This document shows positions 40,004 through 51,400 of a stretch of DNA of 64,000 nucleotides, in pieces. This DNA is from Archegozetes longisetosus. Its lineage: Eukaryota > Arthropoda > Arachnida > Sarcoptiformes > Trhypochthoniidae. The DNA is taken from NCBI GenBank assembly GCA_018873245.2, contig JAEMBT020000004.1, positions 4,760,573-4,824,572 of the forward strand. Direction: 5' to 3'. The stretch's first letter is position 1. Every line of letters starts with the position of its first letter. The translations under genes were made by a program, and so were the position numbers. Below the pieces are notes generated by a model that had not been told where the DNA came from, ran no database searches, and saw only the letters and a list, made by a program, of their open reading frames with translations.

Positions 40004-41251
40004 TCTTTATATATATTTGATTTATTGCAATATTTCTTTTTGAATATTTATTTATTAGTTATTATTTGGATTAAAATAATGACAAATATTTTATTACTTT
40101 CATAACATTTTCACTACACCTAAGCTACAGATGTTTTGAGTTCACGTGTCGGGGATATTACATATATTACGACTGCTCGTTTTCATCATTTTTTGAATAT
40201 TTTAAGTGACTTTTAAACTTTTAAAAGCTTAATTTGGTTTAGTTCAATTTATTTACAACACTAAACCCTGTTATACCATAAAAGTTTGCATCTTATTAAT
40301 TTTTATATCATATCTCTAAAAAAGCATTGAATAAGCAAAACTTTCAATATCTGAAAGTGCTCAAAAGGTTCTTAGAATTTATCTTTACAAGGATATAGTG
40401 AGATAATTCAATGAATTTGATAATATTTTGATTTAAAGGACCCTTTTAGAAAGTTTCTTTGAAATAACACGAAAATTAAACAATTTTGGGAGTGTTTTTT
40501 GAAAATACAAATCGAATTCAAAATATTTGAATATTAATAACTTATTATGCCTCATAAGCACAGTAGTTACATTGTGTAGATGACGATCACATGAAAACGG
40601 AAGCAAAATTGATATGATCATCATAAGCGAACATGATTTACAACAATATTGTTTGAGTAGTTAGGAAGCTATTCTAGGATTTTATAAAGTTTACATTAAC
40701 TAAGATTGGAATGTATTGAATAAACTTTTAAAATCATTAAATTGAAAATTGCATAAAACTTGAACAATAAAAATCAATTCTAACCCCTTTAAAAAGGTTT
40801 GTTTGCATTTAAAGTTATTTAAAGAAGTCAGATATGACTTAAATGAGAGACAATCAAACTTTAGAAAGTCTTCTTACTTTATCGGCACTTATTCTAATGC
40901 ATTGTCAATTAGAGTAAATTAAGTTTTTAAAACTTTCTAAAATTTTTTATACTCAAATATTTGTTAACAAAATGGTTTGAATGTGTTTTAGAAAGTCTTA
41001 TAAAAGACACTGAAAAGTATTTAAAGTTTCACTTTGTGTGAAGTTCTATTTGGCAAGGATTCATACAATACTTGACATTGACTTGAAGCTCACATGCAAT
41101 TAGTAATGCAATGAAAATGCGTATAACATAACAGTCCCTTACTTCAAAGAGTATTATTCACTTCTAGTACTTGTGCATTACATTCAATGTTTAGCTAACT
41201 TCTAGTTATCTAATTGTAATTAATTGAATTCTTATTTCGATTCATAACCAA
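40004..41251. other. Intergenic region between RABAC1 and the ASB gene
   Basis: The two flanking genes diverge from here, so it must contain both promoters. I see no clear core element. The sequence is uniformly AT-rich with no supported coding content. Confidence 0.5.
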
Positions 41252-43422
41252 ATGCAAGTCGAACAAAGTGACGGTAAGTCATACCCGTTGTGGTAACCTA
41301 TATAAGGAATAAATAAATAAATTTGTAACCTAAAAATGGTTATTATTAGCAAGGAATGTCTTCAATTGAATGTCGAGCTAATTGAACGTTAAACCAATTG
41401 AATGTTAAAGTAATTAGAGGTTTAAATGTGTTAAATAATTTTAATCTGTTTTAATGTGATCAGCGTGGTCATACAGCCGTTTCTACCCATTACACGCGGC
41501 TACACAATTAGGTGACATGAATATTGTAGAGGCATTGGTAATAAAACATCGAATATCACCTAATGAGACTGATTACGACTATTTGACGCCATTACACATC
41601 GCCTGCTTCTTAGGACATTTGAGTTGTGCTCAAATGCTCATCAATTTTGGGGCACAAATCAACGCTAGAAGTATTGACGGGGCAACACCTCTTTGTGGTG
41701 CATCTGCTTCTGGTCACTACGATTTGGTGAAACTGCTGCTATTGAATGGAGCGCTGGTCAATCCTGTCCATTCATTGTCTACTCCATTACATGAAGCTGC
41801 ATTTTCTGGTAATTGACTTCCCGTTGTTACTAATCATATATAAATCTTGTTTCCTTTTTCATCATTAATTCTGATTCTCAGTTAAATATTGCAGAAGATA
41901 TTTTTTCCAAACTTAGTTTTTAATTGTGTAGTAAAATCCTATTTAACGCATTCATGTTTATCACCTGATTGAGCTCAAGAACTAAGTCATTAGAGTAGTA
42001 ACATTCAAAGTATTTGCCTATTTATTGTGTTTTAAGTACTCTCTATCAGATTTTGCTTTTTTTTAAAGATATGCTATCTATGATCAGTTGCCTATCCTTC
42101 TAATTATTGATTGAGTTGAATCCAGTGCTTAGAATCGAGATAATCAACTTAAAAGGTTTATTTTGTGTATAATTTGATGACTCAAAGGCCTAGAATAGAG
42201 TATTGTACGTGAAATTTTCTATAGAAGTGATTACATAACTTAACATTTGGACAATTACCAAATACATGGAGACAATATAAGTCAATGTTTGATGCGTTTA
42301 TCCTATTATTGAAACAGAAAAGTAATAATTATTCTAATTTTAGCTAAATTGTGATCCTTTGTTGCGTAGCACACAAGTGTGAAGGCCCTAAAAATTTGAT
42401 TTTCGTATGAATGTTTTAGATTCTTTATTTTTATAAAGCACGCCATCCCAATTAGTTCGCAAAAATACATTTCGAATATTTCCCAAAAGTTTATTTTATG
42501 TCAATTTTTTCTTGAAATATGCCTGCGTTCCGTTCTGTAATTTCTCACTTTGATTGCAATAGTTTTGATAGCACAATTCAAACTTTCACTCGATTCCCCA
42601 ACAATAGCTTGATAATTCAGTTACTTTGGACTATTGCGAGTTAAAGCTATAAGTTTAGATGAGTTCTCTGCAAACGCTTTTAGAGAAAGTGTGATTAGAA
42701 TTTTAATTTTAATTTAAGATGTCTACTAGGATTAATAAGCTACAGCGTATTAGCATATTTGTTTGCGGACATGTTTCTGCTGCTATTTTAAGCACATTCT
42801 GTTTGAACATGTCAATCAAAGCCAACCCAAGCATGCTTTCAGTTCTCAAAATTCAAGTTTAGATCAAACCATAACAAGCTCTCAGTGCTAAAAATTTAAG
42901 TTTAGATCAAACCTGAGCATACACTTATATAGGTATGTAACTAATGGTTCGTCTGAACTGCTTATAGGAAGCGTTGATTGCGTTGATGTATTGATAAAAT
43001 CGGGCGCATTATTGAACACTTATGACTGCAATTTTGGAACACCACTGCACGCAGCCGTTCATCAAAATCGTTATAAATGTGTCAAACGTTTACTACAGGC
43101 CGGTGCGAACGTCAACGCAACCAAATTTAATGAGAGTCCTCTTCATTTAGCTGTTTTCATGAATCACATCGAAAGCGCACTCGAATTGCTTCGGTTTGGT
43201 GCTAACGTTTTCCTAACCAATAATCAGGGTAAAAAAGCTATCGACTTGTGTCGAGAAAAGTCTGGAATACTATACGAAGCGCTTGTTTGTGCTGAAAGAC
43301 AACCACATTTTCTTCAAGACTTGTGTCGACAAGTCTTAATAAGAAATGAATCATTTAAAAAATTATATTCTGCTTTTTATTTGCCACAACCCTTAGTCGA
43401 TTATATCAATTTTGATCGATAG
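41252..43422 (+). CDS. ASB13: Ankyrin repeat and SOCS box protein, ASB13-like
   Basis: Three exons, 41252-41273, 41464-41808 and 42968-43422, join in phase (GAC G|gtaagt, tcag|CG TGG; TCT G|gtaatt, atag|GA AGC) to give 273 aa, close to the 278 aa of vertebrate ASB13. Six ankyrin repeats cover about residues 15-215, with clear TPLHxA or TPLxxA starts (LHAATQLGD, TPLHIACFLGH, TPLCGASASGH, TPLHEAAFSG, TPLHAAVHQN, SPLHLAVFMN). A C-terminal SOCS box follows (about 236-271), including the elongin-binding segment LQDLCRQVL and a LPQP cullin-box motif. The role is substrate adaptor of a Cullin-5 RING ubiquitin ligase, with ankyrin repeats recognising the target. Intron 2 is 1.16 kb and contains a 43-bp tandem duplication. 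An AATAAA follows at 43687-43692. ASB5/9/11 are alternatives, but the order and wording of the repeats fit ASB13 best. Confidence 0.92.
42838..42918. repeat. 43-bp tandem duplication in an ASB intron
   Basis: Two adjacent diverged copies of a unit containing AAGTTTAGATCAAACC at a 43-bp spacing, within intron 2 of the ASB gene, just upstream of its acceptor. Confidence 0.75.
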
Positions 43423-43686
43423 TCGCCTTGTGGTCATTAATGGTGAATATGAAGCTCATGAATCTCTAGCTTAGATTCCCACTTAATTTTCAAGAACTAG
43501 TCAACAATTTAGTCAATTTTTCCTCAAATATTTTCTTTAGAACATCGGAACATAAGTTTAGTTCCACTTTAAAAAGCCTTCCAAGTTTAGTATTAATGAA
43601 GCTTTTTTAAGAGTTCAAAGAACGTAGTTCGCATAGATCCCATCACTCTAACTATAGTCTTATGACTTTTAAAGCTTTTTTTTTGC

Positions 43687-43692
43687 AATAAA
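43687..43692 (+). terminator. Polyadenylation signal of the ASB gene
   Basis: A canonical AATAAA about 265 bp after the ASB stop codon. It is the first canonical signal downstream in this strand and direction. Confidence 0.5.
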
Positions 43693-44020
43693 TATAGTAA
43701 TACAAATCCCGAGACTCTAACTTATGTTTTTTATGTTCACCATTAATATTGAAGAATAGAGGAATGACTCTTGTTTGCAACAACTTTTAAAGTCAAACCA
43801 TTTGCAAACAATAGTTACAAACTTTATATCAAACTAATCAACAAACTTTTGAAAACAATATTGAAGTTAATTTAAAATAATTTTATTATTGTTAATAATT
43901 AATGTTAACTTTCATTATTTTTGTATAAAAATATGTAATGATTTAAAGTTCGGTTGAGAATAAAATATTGATTTAAAGAAAATTGAAAGCTTAAAAAGCT
44001 GTCAAATTTCATAAATGAAG

Positions 44021-44583
44021 TTATACTAATATAACTGATGGAACCAAGTTTTGACTCTCGTTATTTTCATTCGAATTCACTTTAGGTGCTTCAGTTTTAC
44101 CAAAATTATCGTTCAGATAATACAGTTGTGGCGAAAGATTGCATGCAACCAAGTTATCGGATTCTTCGTGTATACAGGAAAGAGTTCTTTGATCGAAAAC
44201 AGTCAGATTTGGACAGAAGAAACTTGTCATAGAGTTATGAGACGGATGACAGATGTGGAAGATTTTGCAACTGTGATGTACGTCTTGATTAGATTGACAT
44301 GAATTTGTTAGTACTTTAGAAGTTTGGTTTCTGTTATGATATGAAACCTACCAGCATAATAACCATATTTTTTGTCACTGCAACTAAACAAAGGCTCAAT
44401 GTTTCCAACTAATAGTTCTGCACCAGAAGGAAGATTATAGGTGGTCAATCCGCTCAAATCCAACTGTCCACAAGCGCACTTCAAAAAGCTATTAAGTCGT
44501 AAAACATTTTTTTATTTGAGCACAAGTTTACAAGTTACATGAGCCGCGCATACAATCAATAAGAAGTATAAACCGAAACGCAT
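44021..44583 (-). CDS. Single-domain chitin-binding (peritrophin-A/CBM14) protein
   Basis: Three exons, 44583-44539, 44478-44352 and 44283-44021, join in phase to 144 aa. Exon 1 encodes a short signal peptide (MRFGLYFLLIVCAAH). The chitin-binding domain follows with six cysteines spaced C-x14-C-x5-C-x11-C-x12-C-x10-C, including YGYYADVHHSC, CKIFHIC, FFCPNLTVFDQRTLSC, and then YYLND. This pattern is typical of arthropod cuticle or peritrophic proteins that bind chitin through one CBM14 domain. A polar tail of about 25 residues ends the protein. Intron 1 is 60 bp. Intron 2 is 68 bp and carries a perfect TACTAAC branch-point word 24 bp before its acceptor. The intron-2 acceptor was chosen because it restores the YADxxxxC motif. 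The protein is predicted to be secreted, with the exact tissue role unknown. Confidence 0.87.
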
Positions 44584-45463
44584 TTTACTCTATAAATCAG
44601 TTTTGTATTGATATATCAAAGTTATGATATGACCCTTTGAGTAGATTAAATGACGATTCAAAGTGAAAGTGATTCTTTGCCTTCTTATACCCTTCAGGAA
44701 ATGTAATAAAGAAAACGCAAACTTAGAAGCAGTTATTATTTTTAGGTCACTCATTACAAACGACAATCTTATTTGACCCAAATTCGTGTCAGTGATGACC
44801 ATTTGATGATATATATTGTCAAATCGATCAGACTCTTAGAGACCTTGATCTAGTTATGTGTTGTACTCTGGAGTCCGAACGATAAGCTATTGGTAAAGCT
44901 ATGCCACGCTTTATCAACTGATTTTAAGTTTGAATTCCGTAAATATTCAAAGGGTCTAAAGTTCATGGAAAGCACTGTTGTTGACATTCAAAATATTAAT
45001 TTAAGTTTACAGTTTCAATATTGGTCTAAATATAGAATATTCGATACGGAGCAATCTTATTTAAGCTCCCATAAGTTCCAAACTTTTTTCCTAAACATCT
45101 TAAAGATATAAAAGTCATCTACATAGACTATAAATAATACTATAAACGGATAATTTTATTTTTTTAGCAGAATTTATATAGAATTCAAGAACTTCTTTCA
45201 CAATTAATTTCAAATAAATTTCTGGTAAAGTACTGATAAAGTTCTGACAAAGTACTTTACAACAACTTTCAAACAGAATTCAAAACTTATTTAATGGCAA
45301 TTTTCAGATAAAACTGTGATGAAAAAAAATACAAAAATATCTTCAGGAATGTTATTAAACCAGAATTATGAATTATGAATGAAATTCAACTTTAATAGAA
45401 TTATTTATTGATCCATTTATGTCATGGCTATGCTTGAGTTCACTAAAAACTACTTTAAAACCA
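44584..45463. other. Intergenic region
   Basis: Separates the start of the chitin-binding gene from the 3' end of the large minus-strand gene. The only open frames are short and of AT-rich noncoding composition. It must hold the promoter of the chitin-binding gene and the 3' UTR of the large gene. Confidence 0.5.
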
Positions 45464-48400
45464 TTAAAAAACTAAACTTTTTATATAACTTTGATCTGAA
45501 TAGAAAGTGATCAACCAGTTCTTCATCAATCCAGAAGATTCTATACTTGAATCTTTTTGATCTAAAACATTGTTGATCTTCTCAATTAATGGCAATAGTT
45601 CAACGAATGCTTTGTTTTTTCTCAAGCTTTGGAGTTTGTTAAGCGCTGACCTATGAAATGCTTTTAGCTCTGAATTCATAGGACTTTCAGCAGTGATGAA
45701 ATCGAGCAAACGTTTAGAGCCATGAAGTGATAAACAGAGAATCAAAAATGTGCATCTGAAATATGAAAATAAGTTAAATACTTATATTCCTATAAATTCG
45801 ACTGACTAATAAGAACCTGGTAGAAAACGATTTTCTATTGGATCTCATGAAAGAGAGGAATCCTTGATATACAGTCTCCTCTACAATATCGAATAAATTT
45901 TTGCACAATCGGTAAATTGATTGCATCAATTCAATTGAGTTTTCTTCTCTGTTGATAAGACTGTCACTTATGAACAGTATTTTGTACCAAAGTAACAGAA
46001 TTTTTGCCTCATCATCAATACTAAAATATTAGAAAAGAAATTAATTTGAGTATGATATGGAGGTGTGTATTGTGTCAAGTTTGCTACTTTGTTATCTCGT
46101 TAAGTTTAGCGGACCATGATTCAAAAAGGATCAGTACTTTACGAAAGAAGAATGGATTCAAAAAAATGAAATACTCTTACTTGGGCTTCATTTGTGAGCA
46201 CCAATTTATGAATAATGTCATAAAACGTCTCGAATCATTGATTTTAGACAATTTACTTAGAGAATATATCAGTAAAGTCAAACAAGCGTTCCTTGTGACG
46301 CATCCCAACATAAAGTCGTCGCTATTACCAGGAATGTCAAAGATTTCTAATACATTCGCAATACCACCTAAATATGAACAAGTAACAAATAACTCTATGA
46401 TTATGAGAATGAATATGATATACTTGTAATCTACTGCTGCGTCTTTGCTTGAATTATGTTTATAAGATTATAGTTTTGTTACAGTGCGTCATTCGCAACA
46501 ATAGACTCAGAAAAAACTTTAACAAACCTTCAATATTAAAATAGTTGCAGATATATGTTTCAACAAGGGTTAAAAAACTTGGTATAGTCTTAACAGTAAG
46601 ACATGTCGACTGAATTAAATCACAAACTATAAAAGGATTTTCGAAATTGAAACATAAAGAATATTGTTCTGTTACTATTTTTCTTATATTTTCGTTCGAC
46701 ATATCGTTTAGACATTTGAATAATTCACTGAAAAGAACGACGCGTTCGGAGGCATCAATGTCTATAAATCAGATCAAAGAAAAATATGAATTTATGTGAA
46801 CAGAATAATTGATAAGAATTTGTACTGAGTCGTAACTCAATTGAATGAAAAACTTTTGATAGCTTTGATGTCTCCCAAATAAAGTCATACCTGATTGAAA
46901 GGTAGGTTTCAAATCTTCAAAACATTGATTAATAAACAATCGAAGTCGATTTGGATATTTGGTCACTAGATCACTATTAGAATCACTCAATTCTTTAATC
47001 ATATATGAAACGCTATTTGCATAATATCTATTCTTCAAAAGCCAGTCTCTATCACAGATATCAGTATCACATGAAGATATGAGACAAACTTCTTTCAACA
47101 AACTTATAAGAAATTTATGACTTGTATTATTGTCTTCGAAAAAATATGACTTCAATTTAGTAACTCTAACTATGACTTGACTTATGGATTGCACTTTGGA
47201 CGCCGTTAGTAAATAAAACGGAATCGATTGTAAATAAATTTCACTCTAAATAAAATGATACTCATTATAATCTTAATTTTATAGGATGTGCAAAAATTTC
47301 TTACTAAGCACTTTTCAGATGACAAAGAAACCAGACTATAAGATAGATTCTCGACTAATGATGCGATTTGTTCAACAGTGAATGATTGGTTCTGAAGTGT
47401 GTGATTCCAATCAATCTTAGAACAGACATAAGCTATGAATGGCTCAATCGAATACTTGTCTTGAATCACAGCCTAAACAAGTAATTTTATAAATGCACTT
47501 CTTGAACAATTCAAGTAATCCAAAGTTGGTCACTTACGTCATACATCAGCTTCATGTCCAAAATATTTGGGCAAAATTTATTCCATTGCAAAGTTTGAAT
47601 TTTATTTTGTATAATTAGCAAATCTTGAGGACTGATAGCTTTAGTGTCGATAATGTATGAAAGAACTACCTGCCAAACGCACGAAAGGATACCCGAAAGC
47701 ATACCTGTAATTATATTTATGCAGTTTAAACGTTCTACTAAATCAGTTTTGATAGCAATCTGACCAATTATGAACTGAATTTCACTTATTTAATAATAAT
47801 CTATTGAATACCTTGGAAACATTCTATAAAGTAGTGAATGTTTAATAGAAATAGTTCCCAAACGCTATTGAAATTGTCTGAACTGACAAAACGAGTCGAA
47901 CGTTTAGGAAAGAGCCAAACTTTCCAGTTATCATAGAATGGTCGCCAAACATTAAGAATATCACCTTTTGATAGTTACTTAGTTAAAAACTTTCTACAAT
48001 TGATTACAATATGACTAAAACTAGCTTAACCACTTACAGGGAGGCATTCGAGAGTTGGCGTTCAGCCAGCAAAACGAAAGTGTTGAAAGCAATGCCAAGT
48101 ATCTGTGAATATAAAGCTTGAAGTGGTCCAGAAATTCAAGAGGAAGCTCTTGATATGCTTCGCACATATTTGTTGACAATATCGATAATATATCGTAGAG
48201 CTTAAAATTAGTCAGAATGAATTGTTAGCTATGGTTAAAGTAGATGTTTTGTGCTTAATACCTCATTAGCTGTGAATAACGGCTGATTGTTTGAATATTT
48301 CTTCAATTCTGAATAAAAACTTGAATAGTCGATTTCTTCTTTAGCAATGAAGAAACCAAACGAAAGGAGAACATCATTCCAAAGATAAGGTGTTATTGAA

Positions 48401-51400
48401 AGATTTCTCATCCCTAATCGATAAGTAAGATAATGTGTATCAAATCAATGCTTAAAGCAAAAAAAACGTTTACCTTGCAATAGAATTCGCAAGACTTCTG
48501 GCAGATATTGAGGAAAATGGAATATTATAGCATATTGCAAATGCTTTCTATAAAGCTATAAGTAAAGTTTTATTACAATAGTCCTTACAACAAAGTTCAA
48601 ACTATTTCTTACCCCGAGAACCACCAAATATTCTTCATTTGGTTTACTTCCAAAACTATAAAGAGCATTGCCTAAAATTTCTATCAGAGCCAGACACTTT
48701 TCATGTGAAGAATTTTTAAACCAAAGCGAAATATCAAACTAATTAATGCAAATAAATATTAGTTGAAACAGACCGAATCCTTAAATAGTTTAATAATATA
48801 TACTTTGCTCAGAAGCACGAAAGAGACTTGTGGTGGAGTTTTAGTCAACTTTTCTTGAATGAGTTGATACATGTCTAGAAAACACTGAGTCGAAGATTTA
48901 GAGGGAAATAAACGTGGAGCTAAATATTCAATCAATTTTGGGTGTTTTATAGCTGTATCCAATACAAACATATTAGTTTCGTCACATCTTATTTCTGCGA
49001 TCTAACAATTTTCAATTAATGCAAATAAATGAGCACTAATATCATATGTGCAAAAATCTAATCATATAAAATGATTCATTGAAAACTTACAGATCCTAAA
49101 GAGTCTAGTAAAGTTGTGAAGACTTGTTTTGAAGGCGCGTACGAGTAATTACTATCATTGAGCCAAGACAGCAAAGATCCCAATAATGTTCTTTCGACAT
49201 CATTTTGCTCAATGTCCCGAAAATCGTAGTTTTTGATTAACAATCTTTAATTAGAATAATTAAATAATAAAGTAATATAATCATTGGAGTAAACCTAGTT
49301 AAGAAAATGTTAATTAACTCACATAATGCTCTTCTCGATGAAAAGTGAAGAGCTCACAACTTTATTAGAAGGCGTTTCAATCAGTTCTGAGAGCGTATTC
49401 TCAAAATCAATTCTATTTCGTTCAATTTGCTTCAAGGCGTGTTGGTTCAAAGTAGCCTCAATGAACTAATAGTCAATCATATTTATCAGATTTAACTACA
49501 AAAATGTGGATAGAATTAAACAAAATAAACAGACCTCAATTTCGAAACAAGCCGGTCCATTACATCCGTTCGGGTCATAACTATCTTTATCGCATGCAAT
49601 CTTCAACTTAACCTAAATCAAAATTCAACTAAGTTAAACCGAATCAACATTAATTAATTGACTCACTTCTTTCTTGATATTATGATACAAATCAGGCAAT
49701 GACTCTATCAAGCTCCGATTTAGATTATCGAACTTGTATAAAAGGTTCTCGAAGAATCTGCAAATAAAATGCTAGTTAACAGACTTGACTTAAAAAGAAT
49801 AGTTTGGGTTTTATTTATTACTTGGCTTCTTCTAAAATAACTCTAACGTTGTGCTGAATTAATAAAAGAAGAGCAGAGCTGCTATCGATTGATTTGATAT
49901 CAACATTAAAAGCTTCCAAATTAGACTTTTTGACTTCGGGTGCCTTCAAAGCCACTTCATCTATCAAATATGAAAAGTCCAACTGATTCTTTCTCTAAAT
50001 CTTATTCTAAATCAGAATTACCTTCAACTGATGAAGTATTCTCATCGACCTTACAAGTAGTATGAGATACCAAAGAAGTTGAATGTAGTTCGAGCCATAA
50101 GTTAAAGCATTTCGATGCATTAATTCCGACATGTTTCAGATTGACGTAGTCGGAATGAAACTCATTAAAAGAAGTGTTAGCGATTGCACTTTTAAGCAAA
50201 TTTTTCAAGTATTGAGGTGGAAGCTCCTCAACATTGACATAAACGTCATGCAGTTGTGAATCCTCTAACCAAAGAATGAATGCTCGGTACAGTTTGGTTA
50301 ACTGATCGTGAATTTCATTTGATGACTCGTCGTTTGGATCACTTGAGAGCCACAGTTTGTGGTGATAGTTTATCAGTAAATTTAGTTTGTTTATCAACTT
50401 TTTTCTCGTTTCTTCGGTAATGAATCTCATCCCTATAGAACCACATGAATCGGTGTTCATGAAAAACAATGTGAAGAACTTGAACCAAATTACGGGCTCT
50501 AAATCACTCGGAGGATCAATCGGAGAATTGATAGCTTGAACAGCCAATGAAGTGATTGGCAATAGTGAGTATGGAATAGGCGTATGATTGTATTTGTTGC
50601 AAATTGACTACAAAAATAAAATTTCATTTTTCAGTAATTAGTTAAATTCACAATAAAACCTGTCCAATTCTCACATGCAGTTAAATAGGTTTTAAAAACA
50701 GAATAAATAAATAAATACATAGAAAATCAAGGCTTAATATTATTCTATTTTGAAAACCAATGTGTGTTCAAGTTAGACAGGTTTAACAGTGGATGAAGGC
50801 AAACAACCTTAACAACAGTCTCTAAATTATAATCAGAGTTGACACTAATTTCATTAACTAAATCCTCCCAAATCTTTTCTATTTTAATTGAGTCCGATTC
50901 GATTACAAGCCATCCGAGCCATACATAGTTCTGATTTTGTCTCTGAATCAAGTGCAACGGAGTAATCCATTCACACTTTTTTGATGAATTAGAACTCCAA
51001 TTAAACAATGATGAAAACCAATTAGAAACCGGTAATTTCCACGACTGAATGTCATACGGATTTTCACTCAAATACTTGATATACAGGTCTCTTAGCTTTT
51101 CATCAAGATATACAAAAGTGGCGATGTTATCGAATATGAAAGCGATTTTTTGTATGTTTGAGAGACCAGAGTTGAACCAGGAGGAAGCATTCAATCGCAA
51201 TATAGAACCAATTACTTCGAAAAGCAATTCAGTCCAACATACCAACAGCTTCAGTTTGTTCTGTTTGTCAGTTATTTTTGTCAGTTGGTGTGATATCATA
51301 CCAACTACTTCTTTGTTGTATTCAGCAAACAAATAACTTAATAACGTTATTAACTTTTGATTAGAAATAAGAATGTCGTATTGTTTTATATGGAGTGGTA

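Noticed and set aside
46046..46429. 127-codon plus-strand open frame
   Set aside because: It is antisense to a well-supported exon of the EPG5-like gene; the minus-strand reading has the matching splice sites.
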